NCBI RefSeq assembly: GCF_004357765.1
Contig: NZ_SMTE01000014.1
Span: 105,850-169,849, forward strand
Direction of reading: 5' to 3'
From: Pseudomonas putida
GTDB taxonomy: Bacteria; Pseudomonadota; Gammaproteobacteria; Pseudomonadales; Pseudomonadaceae
DNA length: 64,000 bases
The notes beneath the pieces were generated by a model that worked only from the letters and a program-made list of their open reading frames with translations, did not search any database and was not told the DNA's origin. The position numbers were made by a program, and so were the translations under genes. Of the stretch, positions 1-8,291 are shown piece after piece (position 1 is the first letter of the stretch; every line of letters begins with the position of its first letter).

Positions 1-1429
1 CCAGGCCGACCAGTACATCGTGACCGATGGCGCCGGTCTCGAAGTGGCCGCCCAGGTTGTTGTCGAGCAGGAAGGTATCGGTTTTCTTCGGCCGCTTCTG
101 GTAGCCGAAGGTATAGGTACGTCCGTCGCTGCCGAGTTGGCCGCTGTTGCGGGCACCGTTGCTGATGTAGTCGACGTCGACCTTCATGTAGCGGGCGTTC
201 TGGGTGAACTTCCAGTCGTCGTTCAGTTGGCGCTCGAAGATGTAGCCGAGGGAGGTGTTCTCGACCTCGTACTTGCTCACGTGCGGGTCGCCCAGGTAGG
301 TGCTCGACGGAATGTGGCCGTACGGTGTATTGGTCAATGTGCCGTTCACCGGAAAGCTCTGTTCGGCGCCGCCCTTGCGGGTTTTCAGGTAACTGGCCAG
401 GACGGTGAAACTGGTGTCATCGTCAGGCTTCCAGGTCAGCGCCGGAGCGACGTAGGTGCGGTCGTCCGGCGAATGGTCGACCTGGGTGCCGCTGTCGCGC
501 TTGAGTGCCACCAGGCGATAGGTGAACTTGCCTTCGTCGTCGAGCCGGCCACCGAGGTCGATGGCGCCTTGCTTGCGGTCGAAGCTGCCGCCCTGGATCT
601 GGATTTCATGGATGGGTTCGTCGGTGGGGCGCTTGCTGGTCAGGTTGACCATGCCGCCAGGGGCCATCTGACCATACAGCACCGAGGCCGGGCCTTTGAT
701 CACGTCGAGACGTTCCAGACCGTAGGTTTCGAAGTCGGTGTCGTATTGGTTGAAGCCGCTGCGCAGGCCGTCCTTGTAGATACCGAACAGGTTGAACGAG
801 CGAAAGCCGCGCAGGTAGATGTCCGGCGCTCCCTGGCCACCGGCGTAATCGACGGCGCGGATACCGGGGGTGTAGGCCACCGCGGAGTTGAAGTCCTGCA
901 CGCCGCGCTTGTCCATCTCGTCGCGGGTGATGACCGAAATCGACTGCGGCACTTCGCTGATGGCGGTGTTGGTCTTGGTGCCTACCGCCGAGCGCGTGGC
1001 GACCACGCCTTCCATGGGTGCGGTGACGCTCTGTACGCCGACGCTGTTGATGTTGGTGTTGGGCAGGGTCAGGGCGTTGTCGTCGGTGCGGTACAGATTG
1101 ACCACGCCATCGCTGACCGAGTAGCGCACGCCGGTGCCGTCGAGCAGCCGCTGCAAGGCCACGGTCGGTTCCATTTCACCCTGCACGGCCGGAGCGCGCA
1201 GCCCGTTGACCAGGTCGCTCTGGTAGAGGATCTGCAGCCCACTCTGCTGACCCAGGGCCACCAGCGCGTTGCCCAGTGGTTGCGACGGGATGTTCACCGC
1301 CACGGGGGCTGCATGGGCCTGTGTGCACAGCATTGCCAGGGTGAAGGCGCCAGCGGCCAGAGGCTGCCAGCGCCGGCGCAGCAACATTGAGAGCAGAGTC
1401 GGTTGCGAGGGAGAAGGACTGCGAATCAT
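1..1429 (-). CDS. TonB-dependent ferric-siderophore receptor with STN domain (3' end outside window)
   Basis: Outer-membrane receptor that imports a ferric siderophore using TonB energy. About 476 residues are visible; the rest of the barrel lies left of base 1. In order: signal peptide (residues 1-40, ending THE hydrophobic core at AHA), STN secretin/TonB short N-terminal domain (about 45-97, VNIPSQPLGNAL), plug (about 130-260, with PQSISVITRDEM and LYGQMAPGGMVN), then first barrel strands. The STN domain is typical of transducer receptors that signal to a FecR-like anti-sigma factor; no such pair is visible in the window. It lies 113 nt downstream of fhuF in the same direction, so it may end the fhu operon or have its own promoter. 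Start ATG at 1429; Met15 at 1387 is an alternative. The substrate is unknown; hydroxamate type is inferred from the neighbours. Confidence 0.94.
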   Translation of the reverse strand, partial: MIRSPSPSQPTLLSMLLRRRWQPLAAGAFTLAMLCTQAHAAPVAVNIPSQPLGNALVALGQQSGLQILYQSDLVNGLRAPAVQGEMEPTVALQRLLDGTGVRYSVSDGVVNLYRTDDNALTLPNTNINSVGVQSVTAPMEGVVATRSAVGTKTNTAISEVPQSISVITRDEMDKRGVQDFNSAVAYTPGIRAVDYAGGQGAPDIYLRGFRSFNLFGIYKDGLRSGFNQYDTDFETYGLERLDVIKGPASVLYGQMAPGGMVNLTSKRPTDEPIHEIQIQGGSFDRKQGAIDLGGRLDDEGKFTYRLVALKRDSGTQVDHSPDDRTYVAPALTWKPDDDTSFTVLASYLKTRKGGAEQSFPVNGTLTNTPYGHIPSSTYLGDPHVSKYEVENTSLGYIFERQLNDDWKFTQNARYMKVDVDYISNGARNSGQLGSDGRTYTFGYQKRPKKTDTFLLDNNLGGHFETGAIGHDVLVGL

Positions 1430-1542
1430 GTGTCTTTGCCTAGGGTGTGAGAGTGAGATGTGTTTGTTATTAGTAATGAGACGCAAATCACGCAATAAAC
1501 CGGAAACTTTTATCGCTGCGCGTGGCTAAGCCCTAAACCCTC

Positions 1543-2301
1543 TCAGCCGGCACGGGCTGTACGGGGTGGTCGGCAAGTCAGTGGGCAGTCGGCGCAGTAA
1601 GGCAGATCGGGCAGTTGGTAACGCAGGCAGCACACCTTGCGTCGGGGCTGGCCATCGGCAGTTTCGAACTGGTAGGCGCTGTGCAGCGGATTGGCCCGGC
1701 CATCGGGCAGTTCGCGGGCGCTGAACAGTGCCCGGACTTCCAGCGCTCGTCTGGGCGCCAGCCATTGCTGCTGCACCAGCAGGTTCATGGCCCAGGCCAG
1801 GTAGGCTGCGACGTTGCCCCACAAGGCCCGCGCCGATACCTTGCCGAAGCGCGCCACATGTTCGACGAACGGCGTGAGGTTGTCGTGAAACAGTTGGCAC
1901 AGTTGCTGGGTAGCTTGGTCGGGGTGGTCCATGACCTGCCCTGGGTCGGGCAGTACGATCAGGATCGGTGTGCCGCGTTCGTTGACGTCGATGCCCAGGT
2001 CTTCCAAGGCGATCGGCAAGCGCAGTTCCAGGCTCAGGGTGGCTGCCAGCAACGGCGGGAACAACGCTTCGAAGTAACCCTTGCTCCACAGCGAGATCAC
2101 CGCACGGCGGTCACAGCCTGGAAAGCGTTGGCTGTAGCAGGCCAACAGCTCGGTCAGGGTCGCGCTTTCCAGCAGTTGGCTGGCGCGCAGGCGGCTGCGC
2201 GCGGGGTCGAGGCTCAAGCGCTGGAGGGCCGGCACACGGCTGTCCATGGCCAGCGTCTGCAGGCGCTCGGCGGCACTGGGGGGCAGGGGCGGGCGGTTCA
2301 T
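1543..2301 (-). CDS. fhuF: FhuF-type siderophore-iron reductase
   Basis: Cytoplasmic [2Fe-2S] ferrisiderophore reductase that releases iron from imported ferric hydroxamates by reduction to Fe(II). The protein has 252 residues, close to the E. coli FhuF length. The diagnostic C-terminal cluster motif Cys-Cys-X10-Cys-X2-Cys is intact near residues 232-247 (CCLRYQLPDLPYCADC). The start overlaps the fhuB stop by 4 nt (ATGA), so the two are translationally coupled. Its presence suggests that the ferric complex itself enters the cytoplasm, rather than iron being stripped in the periplasm as for pyoverdine. Confidence 0.93.
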   Translation of the reverse strand: MNRPPLPPSAAERLQTLAMDSRVPALQRLSLDPARSRLRASQLLESATLTELLACYSQRFPGCDRRAVISLWSKGYFEALFPPLLAATLSLELRLPIALEDLGIDVNERGTPILIVLPDPGQVMDHPDQATQQLCQLFHDNLTPFVEHVARFGKVSARALWGNVAAYLAWAMNLLVQQQWLAPRRALEVRALFSARELPDGRANPLHSAYQFETADGQPRRKVCCLRYQLPDLPYCADCPLTCRPPRTARAG

Positions 2302-4283
2302 GCCTTGCGCATCAGCCAGATGAAGTACGGGCAGCCGATGCAGGTGGCGAATAGCCCGGCCGGAATCTGGAACGGATAGATCAGGTTACGCCCCAACCAG
2401 TCGGCGAGCACCATGATCAGCCCACCGACCAGCATCGCCCCCAGTGCCTGTTGGGGGGCACCACGCAACCCCAGCAGGCGGGCGATGTGCGGGGCCATCA
2501 GGCCGACGAAGCTCAAGGGGCCGATGATCAACGTGGCGGCGGCGCTGAGCAAGGCCACCATCACCAGCACGCAGGCGCGTGCCCAGCCGATGTCGACCCC
2601 CAGTGCCAAGGCGGTGGGCGTGCCCAGGGGCAACAGCTCGAGCCAGCGCAACAGCAGCGGTGTAAGGCAGGCCAGCAGCACGGCGCAAAGCACCGCCAGG
2701 CCGGCCTCGTGGGCGCTGACCTGGTAAGTGGAGCCGGACATCCAGGCGAGCAGCCCGCCAACCCGTGGATCGCCGCTGGACAGCAGCACCGTGACCAACA
2801 CGCTGAAGGCGGTAGTGATGGCGATGCCACTGAGCAGCACGCGCTCCGGAATGAACTGCGAGCGGGCGTTGAGGATGAACAGCACGGCCATCATCAATAG
2901 CGCCCCACCCGTGCCGGCCAGCAGTTGCAGGCCGCGGTCGGGGCTGGCCAGCATAAAGCTCAGGGCGATCACCGCGACGGCGGCGCCCTCACTGATACCC
3001 AGTACCTCCGGGCTGGCCATGGGGTTGCCGGTGAGGCGCTGGATGAACAGCCCCGCCAGCGCCAGCATCACCCCGGCTGCCAATGCTGCGAACACCCGGG
3101 GGGCGCGCAGGGGCAACAAGGTCTGCCACTGGTCACTGGCGGTCCAGTGCCAGCCATCGGGGCCTTGGCCTACCAGCAAGGCCACGCCGAGCAGCGCGAT
3201 CAGTGCCAGGGCACCGATGCTCAGCCACAACCGAGGGCGTTGCAGTGGGCGCTGCAGTGCTGGCCGCGCCACGCTGAGCTGGCGGGCGGCTCGCAGTTGC
3301 GGCAGCAGCCAGATCAACAGCGGTGCCCCGAGCAGGGCGGTGGCGATGCCGGTGGGGATTTCCCGGTAGCCCATGGGGTAGCGCAACACCAGTTGATCGG
3401 TGAGCCAGAGCAGCAGCGCGCCGATCAGCGGAGCCCAGAACAGTCGCGAGCGCAGGCGCCGGGCGCCCAGCAGGCGCGCGAGGGTGGGCGCGGCCAGGCC
3501 AACGAAGGCGATGACGCCCACGGCAGCGACGGTGACCGCGCTCAGCAGCACCGCCAGCATTACCGCCAGCACCCGCACGCGTCCGGCGTTCAGGCCCAGG
3601 CTGCGGGCGCCGTTGTCGTCCAGGCCGAGCAAGGCCAGGGGACGTGCCAGCAGGGCCAGCGCGAAGGTGGCGAACAGTACGTAGGGCAGCATGAAACGCA
3701 CGCTGGTCCAGTCCAACTGGCCCAGCGAACCACTGCCCCAGATGAACAGGCCCATCAGGTAGTCGTGGTTGAACAAGGCCATGGCGGCGCTGAAAGCGCC
3801 GAAGCACAAGCTGATCACCAGCCCGGCGAGGATCAGCGCTACGGGTGAGAACGCCTGACGGGCGGCCAGGCCGATGACCAGCGCTGCCGCCACCAGGCCG
3901 CCGACCAGGGCCGGCCATTCCCGCCCCCATTCCAGCAAACCGGGGGCGAACAGCGTGCACAGCACCAGGGCCAGGTGCGCGCCGGAGGTGATGCCCAAGG
4001 TGCCTGGTTCAGCCAACGGGTTGCGCAGTGCCTGTTGCAGTACCGTACCGGCCAGCGCCAGGGCATAGCCGCAGAGCCAGGCAGTGACGATGCGTGGCAG
4101 TACGCTGTAATGCAGGATCAATTGACGCATGTCCTGGCTGTCGGGGTTGAGGATCGCCTGCAACCACAGTGCCCCCGGTAGCTGTTTGCCGAAGCTGGCC
4201 AGGGTCAGGCCGGTGGCGACCAGTGCGACCAGCACCAGCGGCCAGAACAGCTGGCGCGGTTGCGCGAGGGGCGTGTCATGCAT
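2298..4283 (-). CDS. fhuB: Fe(3+)-hydroxamate ABC transporter permease FhuB (fused double permease)
   Basis: Inner-membrane permease of the ferric-hydroxamate importer. The 661 residues form two tandem FecCD-type domains (about 1-330 and 335-661), each very hydrophobic and each with the conserved cytoplasmic loop that contacts the ATPase (GFVGLAAPTLARLLG-like in the first half, GPLSFVGLMAPHIARLLG in the second). This fused arrangement is characteristic of FhuB. ATG at 4283 is chosen because it gives the family N-terminus and overlaps the fhuD stop by 8 nt; the open frame extends upstream to 4598, but that part is a shadow of fhuD. Works with FhuD (4276-5172) and the ATPase FhuC, encoded separately at 8292. 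Confidence 0.95.
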   Translation of the reverse strand: MHDTPLAQPRQLFWPLVLVALVATGLTLASFGKQLPGALWLQAILNPDSQDMRQLILHYSVLPRIVTAWLCGYALALAGTVLQQALRNPLAEPGTLGITSGAHLALVLCTLFAPGLLEWGREWPALVGGLVAAALVIGLAARQAFSPVALILAGLVISLCFGAFSAAMALFNHDYLMGLFIWGSGSLGQLDWTSVRFMLPYVLFATFALALLARPLALLGLDDNGARSLGLNAGRVRVLAVMLAVLLSAVTVAAVGVIAFVGLAAPTLARLLGARRLRSRLFWAPLIGALLLWLTDQLVLRYPMGYREIPTGIATALLGAPLLIWLLPQLRAARQLSVARPALQRPLQRPRLWLSIGALALIALLGVALLVGQGPDGWHWTASDQWQTLLPLRAPRVFAALAAGVMLALAGLFIQRLTGNPMASPEVLGISEGAAVAVIALSFMLASPDRGLQLLAGTGGALLMMAVLFILNARSQFIPERVLLSGIAITTAFSVLVTVLLSSGDPRVGGLLAWMSGSTYQVSAHEAGLAVLCAVLLACLTPLLLRWLELLPLGTPTALALGVDIGWARACVLVMVALLSAAATLIIGPLSFVGLMAPHIARLLGLRGAPQQALGAMLVGGLIMVLADWLGRNLIYPFQIPAGLFATCIGCPYFIWLMRKA

Positions 4284-5172
4284 GCTGCGTCTCCGGCAGG
4301 TGTTCGAGCAACAGGCGGGTGAATTCGGCGGCGGCGGGCAAGCCACCGAAGAACAGCACCTCCGGGAGCTTGGCCAGGCGTTGCTCACGGACAAAGCCAA
4401 GGCGGTTCCAGATCGGGTTGTCGGGCAGGCTGTCCTGCAACCCGGCAGCGCTGTTGAAGTAGAGCAGGGCGGCATCGGGAGTGGCGGCCAACTGCTCCAG
4501 GCCGATGGTGGCGTAGCCCCACTGGTTGGTGGCGCCTTCCCAGGCGTTGCGTACCCCCACCTGCTCGAGCACGTCGTGGAACAGGCTGTGGCGGCCAAAC
4601 ACCATGGCCCGGCGGTTGTCCACCAGGCTGATCAGGTACAGCGGGCGGTCGCCTAGCCCATGCAGAACGTCGCGGGCCTGCTGCAACTGTTGCTGAAGGC
4701 TCTCGATGCAGGCTTCGGCCTGGGCCTCGCGCGCTACCGCACGGGCGATCTGCCGGGTGGTGTCGGCGGCCTGACGCAGCGGTTGGCCCTGCTCACTGAC
4801 GAACGAATAGGCCTCTACCGGCGCAATCGCCTGCAAGCGATCGCGCAGGGTGCCCTGGTGACTGTTGATGAGGATCCGGTCGGGGGCGAGCTGGGCCAGC
4901 AGTTCCAGGTTCGGTTCCTGGCGCAAGCCCAGCTCCAGGACGCCGGCAGGGATGGCGGGAACGCGCACGAGGTGGCGGTAGCGTTCGATCTCCGCAGTTG
5001 CCAGCAGCGGCGCGTCCAGCGCCAGCAGGGTCTGGGCGATGCTCCAGTCCAGCGTCACCAGGCGTGGCGCCTGGGCCAGGGCCGGCAGGCAGGGCGCCAG
5101 GGCCAACCCGGCCAGACCGAGCAGGCAGCGGCGGCGGCTGATGCCTGGCGCTGGTGTGGAGGGTGTTGGCAT
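4276..5172 (-). CDS. fhuD: Iron-siderophore ABC transporter substrate-binding protein (FhuD-like, Tat signal)
   Basis: Periplasmic binding protein (298 residues, TroA/FhuD fold) that hands a ferric siderophore to FhuB. The N-terminus carries a twin-arginine motif (SRRRCLLG, residues 12-19), a hydrophobic stretch and an ALA-QA cleavage region, so export by Tat is likely, as for several FhuD proteins. FhuD-like motifs follow: VTLDWSIAQTLLALDAPLLA near the mature N-terminus, and ELGLRQEPNLELLAQLAPD. It begins 2 nt after the exporter gene at 5175 and overlaps fhuB, inside a tight minus-strand operon. The ligand is not deducible from sequence. Confidence 0.93.
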   Translation of the reverse strand: MPTPSTPAPGISRRRCLLGLAGLALAPCLPALAQAPRLVTLDWSIAQTLLALDAPLLATAEIERYRHLVRVPAIPAGVLELGLRQEPNLELLAQLAPDRILINSHQGTLRDRLQAIAPVEAYSFVSEQGQPLRQAADTTRQIARAVAREAQAEACIESLQQQLQQARDVLHGLGDRPLYLISLVDNRRAMVFGRHSLFHDVLEQVGVRNAWEGATNQWGYATIGLEQLAATPDAALLYFNSAAGLQDSLPDNPIWNRLGFVREQRLAKLPEVLFFGGLPAAAEFTRLLLEHLPETQHA

Positions 5173-5174
5173 GA

Positions 5175-6824
5175 TCAGGCCGCGGTCATTTCATCGAGCA
5201 CCTTGCCTGATTCGAGCTTGAGCAGATGGTCGGCGCAATCGAAGTAACGGTCGTCGTGGGAAATCACGATGATGGTCTTGCCCATGGCCTTCAGGCTCGG
5301 TAGCAGTTCGCTGTAGAAAATGCGGCGGAACGTCGGGTCCTGGTCGGCGGCCCACTCGTCGAACACCAGTACCGGACGTTTCTCGGTCCAGGCCTGCAGC
5401 AGCGCCAGGCGCTTGCGTTGGCCGGTGGACAGATCGGTGGTGGAGAACTTGCCTTCCTTGATGTTCACCTTGTGGGAAATTTCCAGGCGTTGCAGGTATT
5501 GCTCAGCGTCCACCGGTACTTCTTCGTCGGCCTGGACCAGATCGTCGAACAGGAAGTAGTCGGAGAAGATGGTGGTGAACAACTGGCGGTAGTCGTCGTA
5601 GTGCTCGGGGGTGACCGGCTGGCCGTCCTGCAGGATGGCGCCTTGCTGCGGCACGTACAGGCCCAGCAGCAGCTTGATCAGGGTGGTCTTGCCACAACCA
5701 TTCTCGCCAACGATGAACAGGATCTCGCCGCGCTTGACCTTGAGGTTGATCGGGCCGAGCTCGAATGGCGCGGTATCGGGCTGTCGCGGGTAGGTGTAGC
5801 GCACGTCGCGCAGTTCCAGGCTGTCGATGCTGGTGGGCGCCGGGCGGGTGTCGGCCAGCATCAGGTGCGGTTCCGGCGAGGAGAAGCGCGCCGACAGGTC
5901 GGCGATGCGTTTGAAGGCCACTTGGGCACGGCTGACGATGGGCAGGGTGCCGATCAGGTGCTCCAGCGGGCCTTTCATGTACAACAGCACCAGGATGAAG
6001 CCGCTGAGCGTGGCTTTGTCGGTGCTGGGCCACAGCGCCTGGAAGGCCAGGGCGACGCCGATGACGATGAAGAACAAGGTCGAGCCGAAGCCCTTGGCGA
6101 TCACGAACAGTTTGATCGAGCGGACCTGGATGTCGCAGATGCGCTGGGTGGTGCCCTTGAGCTTGTCTTCGAACAGGCGCAGCCGACGGCTACGGTTGAT
6201 GCGCAGTTCCTTGGCGCCCTCGGAGATGGCGCGGTACTGTTTCTGCAGTTCGTCCTCGTGTTCACGCGCTTCGAAGAAGCCCTTGATGCCACGGACCCGG
6301 GCCAGGTACTGCACGGCGCTGCCGATGAGCACGGCGACCACGGTGGTGAGGAACATCGGCAGCGACAGGTTGGCAAGGTAGGCCAGGCAACCCAGGGTAA
6401 CGCTGAGCGAGACGGCCAGCGGGGCGAGGACGAAGGCGAAGTCGCTGATGGTGTCGACGTCGTGGGTCAGCACCGGGGTCAGCTTGTGGCTGCGGTAGCT
6501 CTCCAGTTGGTCGATGGGTGCCGACAGGATGCGCCGGCCCAGTTCGATACGCAGGCGGGCGATCACGTGCTGGCCCACGTAGTTGGTGCCGATGTCGGAG
6601 AGAATCGAGCCCACCAGGGCCATGACGCACAGTCCGCCGAAGGCCAGCAGCAGGCCCAGGTTGCCGGCGCTGTCGCTGTGCAGGCTGGCGTTGATGGTGG
6701 CCAGCAGTCCGGTGATACTCAGGCCGCCGAGGATTCCGAGCACGATGGATATCATCAGGACGCCGCGCATGGGCTTGATAAGGCGCAGAAGTTCAATGAA
6801 TGAGCTGCGTGGATGCATGGACAT
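5175..6824 (-). CDS. PvdE/SyrD-type cyclic-peptide export ABC transporter
   Basis: Inner-membrane ABC exporter half-transporter (549 residues): six-helix transmembrane domain (about 1-310), then a nucleotide-binding domain (about 330-549). Walker A is GENGCGKT (about residue 375), the signature is LSTGQRKR and Walker B is VLVFDEWAADQDP; this unusual signature and Walker B are typical of the PvdE/SyrD cyclic-peptide exporters. Known relatives move acylated peptide precursors such as ferribactin or syringomycin to the periplasm. Here it is the first gene of an uptake operon (fhuD follows after 2 nt), and no peptide synthetase is visible. It could export a processed siderophore or a peptide made elsewhere. 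The ATG at 6824 has AAGGA 8 nt upstream. Confidence 0.9.
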   Translation of the reverse strand: MSMHPRSSFIELLRLIKPMRGVLMISIVLGILGGLSITGLLATINASLHSDSAGNLGLLLAFGGLCVMALVGSILSDIGTNYVGQHVIARLRIELGRRILSAPIDQLESYRSHKLTPVLTHDVDTISDFAFVLAPLAVSLSVTLGCLAYLANLSLPMFLTTVVAVLIGSAVQYLARVRGIKGFFEAREHEDELQKQYRAISEGAKELRINRSRRLRLFEDKLKGTTQRICDIQVRSIKLFVIAKGFGSTLFFIVIGVALAFQALWPSTDKATLSGFILVLLYMKGPLEHLIGTLPIVSRAQVAFKRIADLSARFSSPEPHLMLADTRPAPTSIDSLELRDVRYTYPRQPDTAPFELGPINLKVKRGEILFIVGENGCGKTTLIKLLLGLYVPQQGAILQDGQPVTPEHYDDYRQLFTTIFSDYFLFDDLVQADEEVPVDAEQYLQRLEISHKVNIKEGKFSTTDLSTGQRKRLALLQAWTEKRPVLVFDEWAADQDPTFRRIFYSELLPSLKAMGKTIIVISHDDRYFDCADHLLKLESGKVLDEMTAA

Positions 6825-7036
6825 CGTGGCAATCCTTAATTACGGGGCACCTAGGGGTGCCTATACGGGGGTCATCCTTAATAGGACGAACGAGCCCCGC
6901 GAAAATTGAGAACTAAATCGCGCCAGATGCGTTTCGTCACACAAGAGCCCTCTGTAACTTCGTCAACCGCCTGTATTGCCTGCTGTCTGGGCTGTTGAGC
7001 CGGCACCGGGCAATGGGGCCGTAACAAGGAACCAAG
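6825..7036. other. Divergent intergenic region between exporter operon and secreted hydrolase
   Basis: This 212-nt region separates the two divergent units. It holds the PvdS-type box for the plus-strand gene (6914-6937). Nearer the exporter it has two copies of ATCCTTAAT (6832-6840 and 6874-6882), flanked by repeated TACGGGG, and a small inverted repeat GGCACC/GGTGCC (6846-6851/6856-6861). The gene-proximal ATTAAGGAT supplies the Shine-Dalgarno of the exporter gene. I found no convincing Fur box here. Confidence 0.5.
6914..6937 (+). promoter_or_regulatory. PvdS/PfrI-type iron-starvation (IS) sigma box
   Basis: Exact match to the extracytoplasmic-function sigma promoter TAAAT-N16-CGT: TAAAT at 6914-6918, 16 nt, CGT at 6935-6937, preceded by C as in the CTAAAT form. 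It reads toward the hydrolase gene at 7037 and would give a 5' leader of roughly 90 nt. This element is known from pyoverdine genes controlled by PvdS in P. aeruginosa and PfrI in P. putida. That it is functional here is an inference from the exact match and the siderophore context. Confidence 0.6.
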
Positions 7037-8290
7037 ATGCATTGCACGAAACTGGCAGTATTGATCGGGCTGGGCTTCGCCGGTATCGGCCTGACTGCGC
7101 CGGCACTGGCGACCCAGCAGGCGAGCCCTGTCCGGGGCACGCCGCTGAGCGTGACGACCCTCAAGCATTTCTCCCGCGCCGAGATCGAGAAACAGTTGGG
7201 TGAGCGCAAGGCTTACGTCGGCACCCCGCGCTGCGACGTGCGTCTGGTCGAGGTGGTGTACGCCACGGTCGGCGTGCACCAGGAGCCGGCCAAGGCTTCA
7301 CAGATGCTGTTGCTGCCCGAGGGTGCCGATTGCCAGGGGCCGGCCCCCTTGCTGGGCTGGGCACGTGGCACCGAGACCCGCCGTGATTCAGCCCAGGCCG
7401 AGTTGTTGTTGGCCAATGGCAACAGCCCGTTGATGAGTTTCTTCGCCAGTCAGGGTTATATCGTCTCGGCCACCGATTATCTGGGCCTGGGCAAGTCGGA
7501 TTATCCCTTCCACCCTTATTTGCACAGCGACTCCGAAGCCAGCGCGGTCATCGATGCCTTGCGCGCCGCCCGGCGTGCCGGGGCGAGTCTGGGGGCCAGG
7601 TTTTCCGGCAAAGTGATGCTGGCTGGGTACTCCCAGGGTGGTCACGCGGCCATGGCGGCGCAGCGCGCCATCGAGCGGGACGATGCCCGGGAGTTCGACC
7701 TGGTGGCCAGCGCGCCGATGTCCGGCCCCTATGCGTTGCAGCAGACCTTTCTCGATGCCTGGCCAAGTGGCTCGGCCAGTGGCAGCAATGCGCTGGCGCC
7801 GTACCTGTTCGCTTATGCCACGGTGAGCATGGAGAAAGTCTACGGCAACCTTTACCAGCGTCCCCAGGAGCTGTTCCAGCAGCCCTATGCCAGCGCTGTG
7901 GAGAGCCTTATGCCCGGCTCCGAGGGCATCTTCGAACTGGTCGGGCAGAATCGCCTGCCCATGGACAAGCTGCGCCAGCCGGCCTTTACCCACGACTTCA
8001 TGGCCAATGCCGACAACCCGTTGCGCCTGGCCCTGGCGCGCAACGACCTGCTCGACTGGAAGCCGCGCACGCCGACCGTGCTGTGTGGCGCACGGCGGGA
8101 CACGGTGGTGGAGTTCAAGAATGCCCAGACCGCCAGCCGCGCTTTCGCCCGGCAGGGGGTGAAAGTGCCGGTGATCGATGTCGACGACGAGATGGCCGCC
8201 GATGTGGATGGGGTGCATGCGCACACCCAATGGGGCGTCTACCTGTGCCTGGGGGCGGTGCGCAGCGCCCTGCTCGATCCGGCGCGCTGA
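7037..8290 (+). CDS. Secreted alpha/beta hydrolase (lipase/esterase-like) of the siderophore locus
   Basis: Predicted periplasmic or secreted serine hydrolase of 417 residues. A Sec signal peptide is visible (residues 1-26, LAVLIGLGFAGIGLTAPALA). The nucleophile elbow is GYSQGG near residue 200, within the order seen in secretory-lipase-like alpha/beta hydrolases. Candidate acid and base are Asp in GARRDTVVEF and His in DGVHAHTQWG near the C-terminus. Start ATG at 7037 has AAGGA upstream. It is divergent from the exporter-fhuDBF operon, ends 1 nt before the stop of convergent fhuC, and lies behind an IS box. Hydrolysis of a siderophore ester or acyl chain is an inference; a general esterase or lipase is the alternative. 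Confidence 0.82.
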   Translation: MHCTKLAVLIGLGFAGIGLTAPALATQQASPVRGTPLSVTTLKHFSRAEIEKQLGERKAYVGTPRCDVRLVEVVYATVGVHQEPAKASQMLLLPEGADCQGPAPLLGWARGTETRRDSAQAELLLANGNSPLMSFFASQGYIVSATDYLGLGKSDYPFHPYLHSDSEASAVIDALRAARRAGASLGARFSGKVMLAGYSQGGHAAMAAQRAIERDDAREFDLVASAPMSGPYALQQTFLDAWPSGSASGSNALAPYLFAYATVSMEKVYGNLYQRPQELFQQPYASAVESLMPGSEGIFELVGQNRLPMDKLRQPAFTHDFMANADNPLRLALARNDLLDWKPRTPTVLCGARRDTVVEFKNAQTASRAFARQGVKVPVIDVDDEMAADVDGVHAHTQWGVYLCLGAVRSALLDPAR

Positions 8291-8291
8291 G

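Noticed and set aside
20-1390. Long plus-strand frame opposite the receptor gene
   Set aside because: Antisense shadow of the GC-rich receptor coding sequence. The minus-strand frame gives signal peptide, STN and plug motifs.
1455-1500. Possible Fur box (TTATTAGTAATGAGA) upstream of the receptor
   Set aside because: Too few matches to the 7-1-7 consensus and no symmetry, unlike the perfect site at 9108.
2298-4598. 766-residue open frame across fhuB
   Set aside because: The first 105 residues are the reverse-frame shadow of fhuD. The family N-terminus and an 8-nt overlap support ATG at 4283.
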